Shown piece by piece: positions 1-5,898 of a stretch of 8,644 bases of DNA (the stretch's first letter is position 1; every line of letters starts with the position of its first letter). The DNA comes from JAWLFY01 sp964462125 (GTDB lineage: Bacteria > Planctomycetota > Planctomycetia > Pirellulales > Pirellulaceae). The translations under genes were made by a program, and so were the position numbers. Below the pieces are notes generated by a model. That model saw only the letters and a program-made list of their open reading frames with translations. It made no database searches and was not told the DNA's origin. Where the stretch lies: positions 1-8,644 of the forward strand of contig CAYWXT010000241.1 in NCBI GenBank assembly GCA_964462125.1, read 5' to 3'.

Positions 1-264
1 CGCCAAACAGATGCCGGGCAGCGTCGCGTGGCTCAGCGCGTCCCCCATCAAGGCGCGCTTCCGCAACAGCGTGTAGCTGCCGACCAATCCAGCGGCGGCG
101 CCGAGCAAGCAGGTCCCCAGGATCACAACGCGGGTGTTGTAGTCGGTCAATCCCAACACCCGCCGCCACTGGCCCCACGTCGGCCAGTCGATCTCGGGGC
201 CGGAAAAGTTCCACACCAGCGCCAGCCCCAGACAACCTGCCGCTAGCGACAGCTGCCCGATCAT
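1..264 (-). CDS. Manganese/zinc-type ABC transporter permease, ABC-3 family (N-terminal 88 residues, partial)
   Basis: This is the inner-membrane channel subunit of a Mn/Zn/Fe-chelate ABC importer. Only the first 88 codons are present; the gene runs off the window at base 1. The start is the ATG at 264-262, whose ATGA overlaps the TGA of the upstream ATPase gene, which implies translational coupling. Visible features are a hydrophobic N-terminal segment (about residues 5-20), a charged stretch with DYNTRVV (41-47), a second hydrophobic helix (about 47-66), and the block LLRKRALMGDALSHATLPG (67-85). That block is the hallmark of the TroC/MntC/ZnuB permease family, immediately after the first core helix. 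Family members usually have seven or more transmembrane helices, so most of the protein lies outside the window. A second permease gene often follows in TroABCD-type operons, which cannot be checked here. Metal specificity is inferred from the adjacent MntR-like regulator. Confidence 0.9.
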   Translation of the reverse strand, partial: MIGQLSLAAGCLGLALVWNFSGPEIDWPTWGQWRRVLGLTDYNTRVVILGTCLLGAAAGLVGSYTLLRKRALMGDALSHATLPGICLA

Positions 265-1055
265 AGCGAACGCTCCCGCCGCCGCATCGCCTCGGAAACC
301 TCCTCCAGCAACGTCAGTCGCCCGCCATAGGTCTTCTGCAGATTCTCCGGCGTGAAGACCTCCTCCACCGTCCCCGCAGCGACCACCCGCAGGTTCAGCA
401 AGATCACGTGGTCGAAATATTCCGGGACCGTTTGCAGGCCGTGATGGACCACGATCGCCGTTTTGCCCTCGGACTTCATCTCGCGAAGGATCTCCATGAT
501 GGCCCGTTCGGTCGAGGCATCGACCGCGGCGAACGGTTCATCCATCAAGTACAGATCGGCGTTCTGCACCAGGGCCCTGGCCAAAAAGGTCCGCTGCTGC
601 TGGCCGCCCGAGAGCTGACTGATCTGACGCCGCGCCAGGTCGGCGATCCCGACGCGGTCCAGCGCCTCGATGGCCCTGCGCCGATGCTTTCGACGAACCG
701 GCAAACACCAACCGATCTGGCGGTACAACCCCATCGTGACGACATCGAGTGCATCGACCGGAAAGTCCCAATCAACACTCTCCCGCTGAGGCACATAGCC
801 GACCCGCTGCCGGCTCTGGCGATAACTCTTACCGAAAACACTCACCCGACCCGAAGCCCGGGGAACCAGGTCCATCACCGCCCGCAGCAACGTGCTCTTG
901 CCCGCGCCGTTGGGACCGACAATCCCGACCAGCGAGCCAGCAGGGACCTCAAAGCCGACATCCCAAATCACCGGTTTGCGGTGGTAGGCAACCGTCAAGT
1001 CATCGACCACCAAGGGACTGCTGCCGCGATCGCGGTTGTCCTGGCGATCGCTCAT
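261..1055 (-). CDS. Metal ABC transporter ATP-binding protein (Mn/Zn importer)
   Basis: This 264-residue cytoplasmic ATPase powers metal import through the neighbouring permease. All core nucleotide-binding motifs are visible: Walker A GPNGAGKS (47-54), Q-loop VPQ (88-90), ABC signature LSGGQQQR (148-155), Walker B DLYLMDEP (167-174), and an H-loop histidine in VVHHGL (202-207). The segment RESVDWDFPV just after the Q-loop and the LQTVPEYFDHVILLN stretch after the H-loop are typical of the manganese/zinc/iron (TroB/MntB/ZnuC) group. One oddity is that the position after the H-loop histidine is Gly206, where this family normally has Asp (HHDL). Length is normal for the family. The start ATG (1055-1053) overlaps the TGA of the binding-protein gene as ATGA, and its own TGA overlaps the permease start in the same way. 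The three genes are therefore almost certainly one operon. Confidence 0.95.
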   Translation of the reverse strand: MSDRQDNRDRGSSPLVVDDLTVAYHRKPVIWDVGFEVPAGSLVGIVGPNGAGKSTLLRAVMDLVPRASGRVSVFGKSYRQSRQRVGYVPQRESVDWDFPVDALDVVTMGLYRQIGWCLPVRRKHRRRAIEALDRVGIADLARRQISQLSGGQQQRTFLARALVQNADLYLMDEPFAAVDASTERAIMEILREMKSEGKTAIVVHHGLQTVPEYFDHVILLNLRVVAAGTVEEVFTPENLQKTYGGRLTLLEEVSEAMRRRERSL

Positions 1056-2125
1056 CGCCCCGCGTCCTCCTTGAGGTCCGCCGGCGATGAACTCAATCGA
1101 CCCCGCCAGCCACGCGCCGGCGCCTCCCCTCCCAACGCTCGCGTTACGCGAGTGATGTTGTGGTCGAGCATTCCGACGTAAGTTCCCTCATACGTTCCCT
1201 GGGCGCCCATGGCGTCGGAAAACAACTCGCCCCCCACCTCCACCGTGTGCCCCCGGGACGACGCCCCCTCGATCAACGCGTCAATGTTCTTGCGCGGAAC
1301 GCTGCTCTCAACGAACACCGCCCGAACGTCCCGGCGGACCAATAAATCGACCAACTCATTGATCCGCTGCAGCCCCGCCTCGGACTCGGTGGAGAGCCCC
1401 TGAATCCCTTGCACCTCCACCCCATAGGCCCGCCCAAAGTAGTTGAACGCGTCGTGCGATGTGATCAGCACGCGGCCCCGCTCGGGGATCGACCCGATCG
1501 ATCGAACCCCGTATTGATGCAATTGCTCGAGCTCCCGCCGGTAGGCAGCCGCTCCCGCTTGATAATCCTCGGCATGCGGCGGGTCGAACTCGGCCAGCAT
1601 GCCACCGACCACCTCCGCGCACCGAGACCAAGCTGCAACGTCCATCCATACATGGGGATCGGGATGCCCCGCCTGTCCCTCCGGGGCCAGCAAACTCGAC
1701 TCGTCCAATTGTTCCGCCACCGCGATCACCCGCTTCCGACGGGCGATATTGGCCAACGTGTCGGTCATCTTCCCTTCCAGCATCAGCCCGTTGTAGAAGA
1801 CGATGTCGGCCTCCAGGATCGTGCTCACGTCGTCGCGAGTGACCCGGTACAAGTGCGGATCAACGCCGCTCCCCATGATCTGCGTCACCGCGACCCGATC
1901 GCCCCCCACGTTCCGAGCCAGCTCCGCGACCATCCCGACCGTGGCGACCACCTCGATCGGGCCGTCGCCCTGAAACGTCCGACCTTCCCCCCGAAACGGT
2001 TCCGCCCCGCCCGGAGTCTCCCCCGTGCTGCAGCCGACCGAAACGAGCAGAGCCACCGCCACGGCCAGGGAACATGTGCGGCGAAACGTGAAGGCGGAAA
2101 TCAGACGTCGAATGTTTGCAGACAT
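1052..2125 (-). CDS. Metal-binding lipoprotein of Mn/Zn ABC transporter (TroA/ZnuA family)
   Basis: This 357-residue high-affinity metal receptor is probably anchored to the outer face of the inner membrane. An N-terminal signal sequence (hydrophobic core about 19-31) ends in VSVGC, with Cys32 as the likely lipidated residue; the lipobox is imperfect because Ser occupies position -3. The TroA-type metal site appears complete: His91 (DPHLY), His158 (DPHVW), His224 (ITSHDAF) and Asp304 (FSDAMG). The stretches FVESSVPRKN (271-280) and YEGTYVGML (312-320) are typical of TroA-like proteins. His at the third ligand, rather than the Glu of PsaA/MntC-type proteins, is compatible with Mn or Zn. I chose the ATG at 2125. 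The frame remains open to an ATG at 2143, but that codon lies inside the operator and upstream of the predicted transcript start. This is the first gene of the operon and overlaps the ATPase gene by 4 bases. Confidence 0.92.
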   Translation of the reverse strand: MSANIRRLISAFTFRRTCSLAVAVALLVSVGCSTGETPGGAEPFRGEGRTFQGDGPIEVVATVGMVAELARNVGGDRVAVTQIMGSGVDPHLYRVTRDDVSTILEADIVFYNGLMLEGKMTDTLANIARRKRVIAVAEQLDESSLLAPEGQAGHPDPHVWMDVAAWSRCAEVVGGMLAEFDPPHAEDYQAGAAAYRRELEQLHQYGVRSIGSIPERGRVLITSHDAFNYFGRAYGVEVQGIQGLSTESEAGLQRINELVDLLVRRDVRAVFVESSVPRKNIDALIEGASSRGHTVEVGGELFSDAMGAQGTYEGTYVGMLDHNITRVTRALGGEAPARGWRGRLSSSPADLKEDAGR

Positions 2126-2133
2126 AACCGCAA

Positions 2134-2161
2134 AATGTAGCATTTGCTACACCGGCGTCAA
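2134..2161 (-). promoter_or_regulatory. Predicted sigma70-type promoter of the metal transporter operon
   Basis: On the minus strand a -35 box TTGACG (2161-2156) and a -10 box TACATT (2139-2134) are separated by 16 bases. The transcript would begin near 2127, two or three bases before the chosen ATG at 2125, giving an almost leaderless message. No Shine-Dalgarno sequence precedes that ATG, which fits. This is a prediction from hexamer matches only. Overlap with the perfect inverted repeat strengthens it. Confidence 0.55.
2136..2151. promoter_or_regulatory. Predicted MntR operator (perfect inverted repeat)
   Basis: TGTAGCA-TT-TGCTACA is a perfect palindrome with 7-base arms and a 2-base centre. 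It lies between and partly over the -10 and -35 boxes of the transporter promoter. Its core TAGC-N4-GCTA resembles, from memory, the core of the Escherichia coli MntR site. The adjacent divergent gene encodes an MntR-like protein with all metal ligands, so the inferred role is Mn-dependent repression by blocking RNA polymerase. I found no second copy in the mntR leader or elsewhere in the window. Confidence 0.7.
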
Positions 2162-2360
2162 GAGGTCACAATGGGCCGCTGCGGTTGGCCACCCTGAGTC
2201 CCTCCAGCTCTCGCCGCGCGGAAACGTGGCGGGCCTCAATCGACACCCGCCGCTGCCGTCCCCCCCGCTGCCAAGCGGAACCTGTCCCGTCCCTGTTCCG
2301 AACGTGTCCCTGGCATCGCAAGCGGGCCCTTCGGGTGATCAGAAAACAGAGAGTTGCTCC

Positions 2361-2795
2361 ATGTCCTCACCCGGCCAGGAATCAGAACCGCACCGTCGCA
2401 CCCGGCGGGATCACGCCTCGGAAACCGCGGAGGACTATGTCGAGGCGGTCGCCGACATCCTTGCTCAACAAGAATTGTGCCGGGTGACCGACCTGGCCAA
2501 GCGGTTCGGCGTCAGCCATGTGACCGTCAATCGGATCGTCGCGCGGCTGCAGGGAGAGGGGTTGGTGACAACCAAACCCTATCAGCCGATCCTGTTAACC
2601 AGCAAAGGAAGACGCCTGGCGGCAAAGTGTCGCCAACGACACGAGATCGTCTACCGCTTCCTGCTCTCCATCGGAATCGACGACGCCACCGCCGCGGTCG
2701 ACGCCGAAGGGATCGAACACCACGTCAGCCCCGAGACGTTGCGGCGGTTCGAAGAGCTGACCGAGCAGAACATGCAGCGCGACAGCCCGCTGTGA
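2361..2795 (+). CDS. mntR: Manganese-responsive transcriptional regulator MntR (DtxR family)
   Basis: This 144-residue dimeric DNA-binding metalloregulator resembles Bacillus subtilis MntR, with about 17 extra N-terminal residues. The winged helix-turn-helix covers roughly 26-84, with the recognition region RFGVSHVTVNRIVARL at 48-63. The metal-binding and dimerisation part follows. Every ligand position of B. subtilis MntR (D8, E11, H77, E99, E102, H103) is matched at a constant offset of 17: Asp25, Glu28, His94, Glu116, Glu119 and His120. The aspartate at the first position is what separates MntR from DtxR/IdeR-type iron sensors. There is no C-terminal SH3-like domain, as in MntR. The frame is open upstream to 2025, but that part is antisense to the transporter gene and does not look like protein. 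The ATG at 2361 has AGAGAG 7 bases upstream. The gene is divergent from the importer it probably represses. Confidence 0.92.
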   Translation: MSSPGQESEPHRRTRRDHASETAEDYVEAVADILAQQELCRVTDLAKRFGVSHVTVNRIVARLQGEGLVTTKPYQPILLTSKGRRLAAKCRQRHEIVYRFLLSIGIDDATAAVDAEGIEHHVSPETLRRFEELTEQNMQRDSPL

Positions 2796-2876
2796 GGCGG
2801 GGGGAGTGGCAACCATCGGGCGATTCCCCGAGTATGATGGCGTGAGTCTCGACACCCCCTTTCCCAGGTCGACACG

Positions 2877-5036
2877 ATGCGCCAATTCTTGCTGTTCACT
2901 TCCGTTTGTCTGGTCCTGAGTGTTTTCTCCGCTGACCTCCCGCTTTGGGGTCAGGAAGCATCGCGATTCGAGCCGCGGCATGTTGCCAAAATGCGATTTG
3001 TCAGCGGGGCGGAGGTGAGCCCCGATGGCCGGCATGTCGCTTACACCGTGGCAGTCTCCCGTCAACCGCTGGCGGAGGAGGGTGAGGACGGTCCCGCTTG
3101 GTCCGAACTGCATCTGGCCGACCTCGATGCCGACGGGCCCGACGCAGCCGACGCGGGGGAGACTCGCTCGCGCCCATTCATCACCGGTGAGGTCTCGATC
3201 GGCCGCCCCCAGTGGTCGCCCGACGGCCGCTCGATTTACTACACGGCCAAACGCACCGGCGACGAGGAGACGGTTCTGTATCGAATCCCGGTCGATGGCG
3301 GAGAATCGGTACGGGTCCTGGAGCATGCCACGTCCATCGGCGCGTTCGACCTTTCGCCCGATGGAACCCAAGTCGCGTTTCTCGCCAAGCCGGAGCAGGA
3401 GACCGCGATGGAGGAACGGGCCAAGCAAGGGTTCAACCAGGAAATCTACGAAGAGGATTGGAAGCCCACACGCGTTTGGATCGCCGAGCTTCCCCCCACC
3501 CCCGACGTCTCCGGCGCCGCGCCGCAACAGCAGAGCCCCAAGAAGGACGCCCGAATGTTGGAGCTGTCCGGCTCCGCACATGCGGTGCGTTGGAGCCCCC
3601 GCGGTAGCGAGTTGATGGTGGTGTTGACCCCGACTCCGTCGGTCGACGACAGCCTGATGTTCAAACAAGTGCACGTGGTCGAAGCCGAATCGGGGCGCAT
3701 CATCCGCTCGGTGGAGCACGCCGCGAAGCTGGGCCAGGTCGCCTGGAGCCCCGACGGCAAACGGTTGGCCCTGGTCACCGGCGAAGACCTTCACGACCCC
3801 CGTGACGGACGGCTGATGGTGGTCGCGGTCGATGGCGAGGAGGAATTGACGGAGCTCTTGCCGGAGTTGGAGGCGCACGTCGGATCGATCGCCTGGAAGG
3901 ATGATTCGACGCTTTACTGGTTGGCCGGCGAAGGGGTCGCTTCACGGTTCGGCACGGTCACACTCGACCGCGACCAGGAGACGTTGGTCCCGCCGGGGGA
4001 AACGGTTTTCAATGATTTCTCCGTCGCGGACAACGACGACTCGATCGTCCTCCGCGGACACGCCGCTAACCATGGGACCGAACTGTTCCTGATTCGCGAC
4101 GCCGAGGGAGGACCGCAACGGATCAGTGAGGTCAACCCGTGGCTTGCCGACATGCGGTTCGCCAAACAAACCCCGATCCGCTGGACCGCGCGGGACGGCT
4201 TGGAACTGGAAGGTGTCCTGGTGTATCCACTGAATTACGTCGAAGGTCGGCGGTACCCGACGATCATGTACGTGCACGGCGGTCCGGAAGCCCACGAGTC
4301 CAACGGTTGGTTGACCAGTTACGCCCGTCCCGGCCAGGTCGCCGCGGCGCGCGGATTCGCGGTTTTCTATCCGAACTATCGCGGCAGCACCGGCCGGAGT
4401 GTCGAATTTTCAAAACAGGGCCAGGCCGATGCGGCCGGCAGCGAGTTCGATGACCTCGTCGATGGAATCGACCACCTGGTGGAACTCGGCATCACCGAAC
4501 CCGAACAAGTCGGAGTGACCGGCGGTTCCTATGGCGGCTACGCCTCGGCCTGGTGTTCAACCTATTACTCCGATCGCTTTGCCGCCAGCGTGATGTTCGT
4601 CGGGATCAGCAACAACGTCTCCAAGGTCGGCACCACCGACATTCCCGAGGAGATGTTCTTGGTCCATCACCGCAAACGCCTTTGGGACGACTGGGATTAC
4701 TTTCTCGAACGAAGTCCCATCCGTTACGTTGAGCGAAACGAAACGCCAACGTTGATCCTGCACGGCAAGCAAGACCCGCGCGTGCATCCCTCCCAATCAC
4801 TGGAACTGTTCCGTCACCTCAAGACGTTGGACCAGGCCCCGACGCGGCTCGTGCTGTATGAAGGGGAGGGACACGGCAACCGGAAGGCGGCTGCCCGCCT
4901 CGATTACCAACTGCGGATGCTGCGTTGGATGGAGCATTATTTGCAAGGTCCCGGCGGAGACGCCCCGCCGATGGAATTGGACTACCGCGAAGCACTGGGG
5001 ATGGAGTCGGATTCGCCAGCAGACGATTCGCAGTAA
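2877..5036 (+). CDS. Secreted S9 family serine peptidase (prolyl oligopeptidase / acylaminoacyl-peptidase-like)
   Basis: This 719-residue exported peptidase probably cleaves short peptides in the periplasm. An N-terminal signal peptide (hydrophobic core about 4-18) precedes the mature chain, with likely cleavage near residue 25. The N-terminal half is a TolB/WD40-like beta-propeller, recognised from repeated blade signatures: SPDGRHVAY (48-56), WSPDGRSIYY (113-122), SPDGTQVAF (160-168), WSPRGSELMV (239-248) and WSPDGKRLAL (290-299). The C-terminal alpha/beta-hydrolase domain starts around 430. It carries the oxyanion-loop motif VHGGP (466-470), the nucleophile elbow GGSYGGY with Ser551, Asp633 in KQDPRVH, and His666 in EGEGHGN, so the triad is intact. 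Length is normal for the family. The ATG at 2877 has a weak AGG 8 bases upstream. A TATGAT hexamer at 2833-2838 could be a -10 box, but no good -35 is visible. It lies 81 bases after mntR on the same strand; a functional link is not evident. Confidence 0.93.
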   Translation: MRQFLLFTSVCLVLSVFSADLPLWGQEASRFEPRHVAKMRFVSGAEVSPDGRHVAYTVAVSRQPLAEEGEDGPAWSELHLADLDADGPDAADAGETRSRPFITGEVSIGRPQWSPDGRSIYYTAKRTGDEETVLYRIPVDGGESVRVLEHATSIGAFDLSPDGTQVAFLAKPEQETAMEERAKQGFNQEIYEEDWKPTRVWIAELPPTPDVSGAAPQQQSPKKDARMLELSGSAHAVRWSPRGSELMVVLTPTPSVDDSLMFKQVHVVEAESGRIIRSVEHAAKLGQVAWSPDGKRLALVTGEDLHDPRDGRLMVVAVDGEEELTELLPELEAHVGSIAWKDDSTLYWLAGEGVASRFGTVTLDRDQETLVPPGETVFNDFSVADNDDSIVLRGHAANHGTELFLIRDAEGGPQRISEVNPWLADMRFAKQTPIRWTARDGLELEGVLVYPLNYVEGRRYPTIMYVHGGPEAHESNGWLTSYARPGQVAAARGFAVFYPNYRGSTGRSVEFSKQGQADAAGSEFDDLVDGIDHLVELGITEPEQVGVTGGSYGGYASAWCSTYYSDRFAASVMFVGISNNVSKVGTTDIPEEMFLVHHRKRLWDDWDYFLERSPIRYVERNETPTLILHGKQDPRVHPSQSLELFRHLKTLDQAPTRLVLYEGEGHGNRKAAARLDYQLRMLRWMEHYLQGPGGDAPPMELDYREALGMESDSPADDSQ

Positions 5037-5070
5037 CCACGCGGACCCGCCGACTCCGTCTGAAACCCCT

Positions 5071-5144
5071 GAGCCGACGGCGCTTGCCGCGGGGCGAGCC
5101 GCCCGGTTGGGTTCCCCATGTGGGTCTACAGGTTGGCAGCCTGT
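5071..5144. repeat. REP-like extragenic palindromic repeats ('TGWQPV'-type)
   Basis: Two motifs adjoin here. ACAGGTTGGCAGCCTGT (5128-5144) is an inverted repeat with 8-base arms around one central G and a single mismatch, which would be a G-U pair in RNA. Read in frame it gives the peptide TGWQPV, which I recognise as a recurrent artefact of extragenic repeats in planctomycete and related genomes. Just upstream, the stretch starting GAGCCGACGGCGCTTGCCG (5071-5089) resembles another common planctomycete intergenic phrase and can form a short CGGC/GCCG stem. Each motif occurs only once in this window, so calling them dispersed repeats relies on recognition. Confidence 0.45.
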
Positions 5145-5185
5145 GCTACGGATGAACAGGCGTTCCAGCACTTGCTGCAAAATGC

Positions 5186-5215
5186 TTGACCAACCCTAGC
5201 GAGACGCATTATCTT
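5186..5215 (+). promoter_or_regulatory. Candidate sigma70-type promoter for the HHE-like/receiver gene pair
   Basis: A -35 box TTGACC (5186-5191) and a -10 box TATCTT (5210-5215) are separated by 18 bases. Transcription would start near 5222, leaving a leader of about 155 bases before the ATG at 5377. The region is richer in A/T than its surroundings. This is a match to consensus hexamers only. Confidence 0.4.
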
Positions 5216-5376
5216 GAGGAGTCTCTTCAGAGCTGACTACATTGATTGCTGATGTGTTAACTGCCGACGCTGCGCTGGGATCGCAGGTTGCGTTGGCCCC
5301 CCGAGCCTCGTGTCGGCCCCGAACCGACTGACTGGCAATTCACTGAAAGCTCATCCGATCAGGGAGGCCTGCGGCG

Positions 5377-5856
5377 ATGGTAACGACGACGACATCGACC
5401 CGAACCTTGGTCGTCAATCCTGCGTTTTTACAGGAGATCAAAGATAGCAACCCTGATTTTTGGTACGCGGTCCACGAGCTTCGGCAAACCTGTGAGTCGG
5501 ATGACGACCCGGCCGCGATTGCCAAGCGGCTCGTCCGTCAGCTCGATGACCTGCGTGACGCGTTGGCTTTCCAATTCGCCCTGGAAGAGTCCTATGGATA
5601 TATCTCGGTCCCGGTATCGACCTCCCCCGTTGGGTCGCACGTTCAGGAATTGGCGGACCTGGCACACGCCCAACACTGTTCCCTCTACCTCAGGTTGAGC
5701 GAATTGGCGGAGCAGGCTGAGGAGCTTCAATATCGGGGCGTGGCAGTCATCCAACTTTGCGCCCTGATCGATGGAGCACGGGCATTTGACGCGGCCCTTC
5801 GAGATCATGAACGGCAGGAAGCCGATTTGATCGAACTCGCTATCGGCGGATTGTAA
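5377..5856 (+). CDS. Hemerythrin-like (HHE) helical protein, degenerate metal site
   Basis: This 159-residue protein has no signal peptide or membrane segment and is predicted cytoplasmic and mostly helical. Its pattern fits the HHE/hemerythrin-like four-helix bundle: a first helix with His33; a second with LAFQFALEE (63-71), where the family usually reads HFxxEE; a third with AQHCSLYLRL (98-107, His100); and a fourth with DHERQE (143-148, His144 and Glu148). Most ligand positions remain, but the usual histidine of helix two is Gln66, so a normal di-iron oxygen-binding site may be incomplete. The start is well supported: AGGGAGG lies 9 bases upstream of the ATG, the best Shine-Dalgarno in the window. 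A receiver-domain gene follows after 42 bases and is probably cotranscribed, which suggests a sensory or signalling role. Family assignment is by pattern and is tentative; that it is a real gene is much surer. Confidence 0.6.
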   Translation: MVTTTTSTRTLVVNPAFLQEIKDSNPDFWYAVHELRQTCESDDDPAAIAKRLVRQLDDLRDALAFQFALEESYGYISVPVSTSPVGSHVQELADLAHAQHCSLYLRLSELAEQAEELQYRGVAVIQLCALIDGARAFDAALRDHERQEADLIELAIGGL

Positions 5857-5898
5857 ACCGCCTGCCGACGGAACACCCCTCCCTCAAGGAATGACTCA

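Larger units (their letters stand above)
5037..5376. other. 340-base intergenic region with repeats and a candidate promoter
   Basis: This gap separates the S9 peptidase from the hemerythrin-like gene. Its first third (5071-5144) holds palindromic repeat sequence. The middle (5186-5215) holds a candidate promoter, and the end carries the strong Shine-Dalgarno of the next gene (AGGGAGG, 5361-5367). Short open frames cross it on both strands, but none has a convincing start, ribosome site or recognisable protein. I see no U-tract terminator behind the peptidase gene and no RNA gene I can name. The roughly 160-base leader after the candidate promoter has no function I can identify. Confidence 0.6.

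Noticed and set aside
408..1181. A 257-codon plus-strand open frame across the ABC ATPase gene
   Set aside because: It is a shadow of the ATPase and the end of the binding-protein gene. The translation is low in hydrophobic structure and matches no family I know.
1409..2140. A 243-codon plus-strand open frame antisense to the binding-protein gene
   Set aside because: It mirrors a gene with a complete metal-binding motif set; its composition (Pro/Arg/His-rich) is that of a shadow frame.
2025..2360. Upstream extension of the mntR frame (112 extra codons)
   Set aside because: The first part is antisense to the transporter gene and overlaps its promoter and operator. The rest is Pro/Ser-rich and unlike any DtxR-family N-terminus.
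2816..2831. Hairpin TCGGG-cgattc-CCCGA as a terminator for mntR
   Set aside because: The stem is only 5 bases and no run of T follows, so it is not a convincing intrinsic terminator.
2595..3878. A 427-codon open frame on the minus strand, antisense to mntR and the S9 peptidase
   Set aside because: It is opposite genes with clear motifs, its translation is rich in Gly/Arg/His with no recognisable domain, and it has no ribosome site. Long antisense frames are expected where third positions are mostly G or C.
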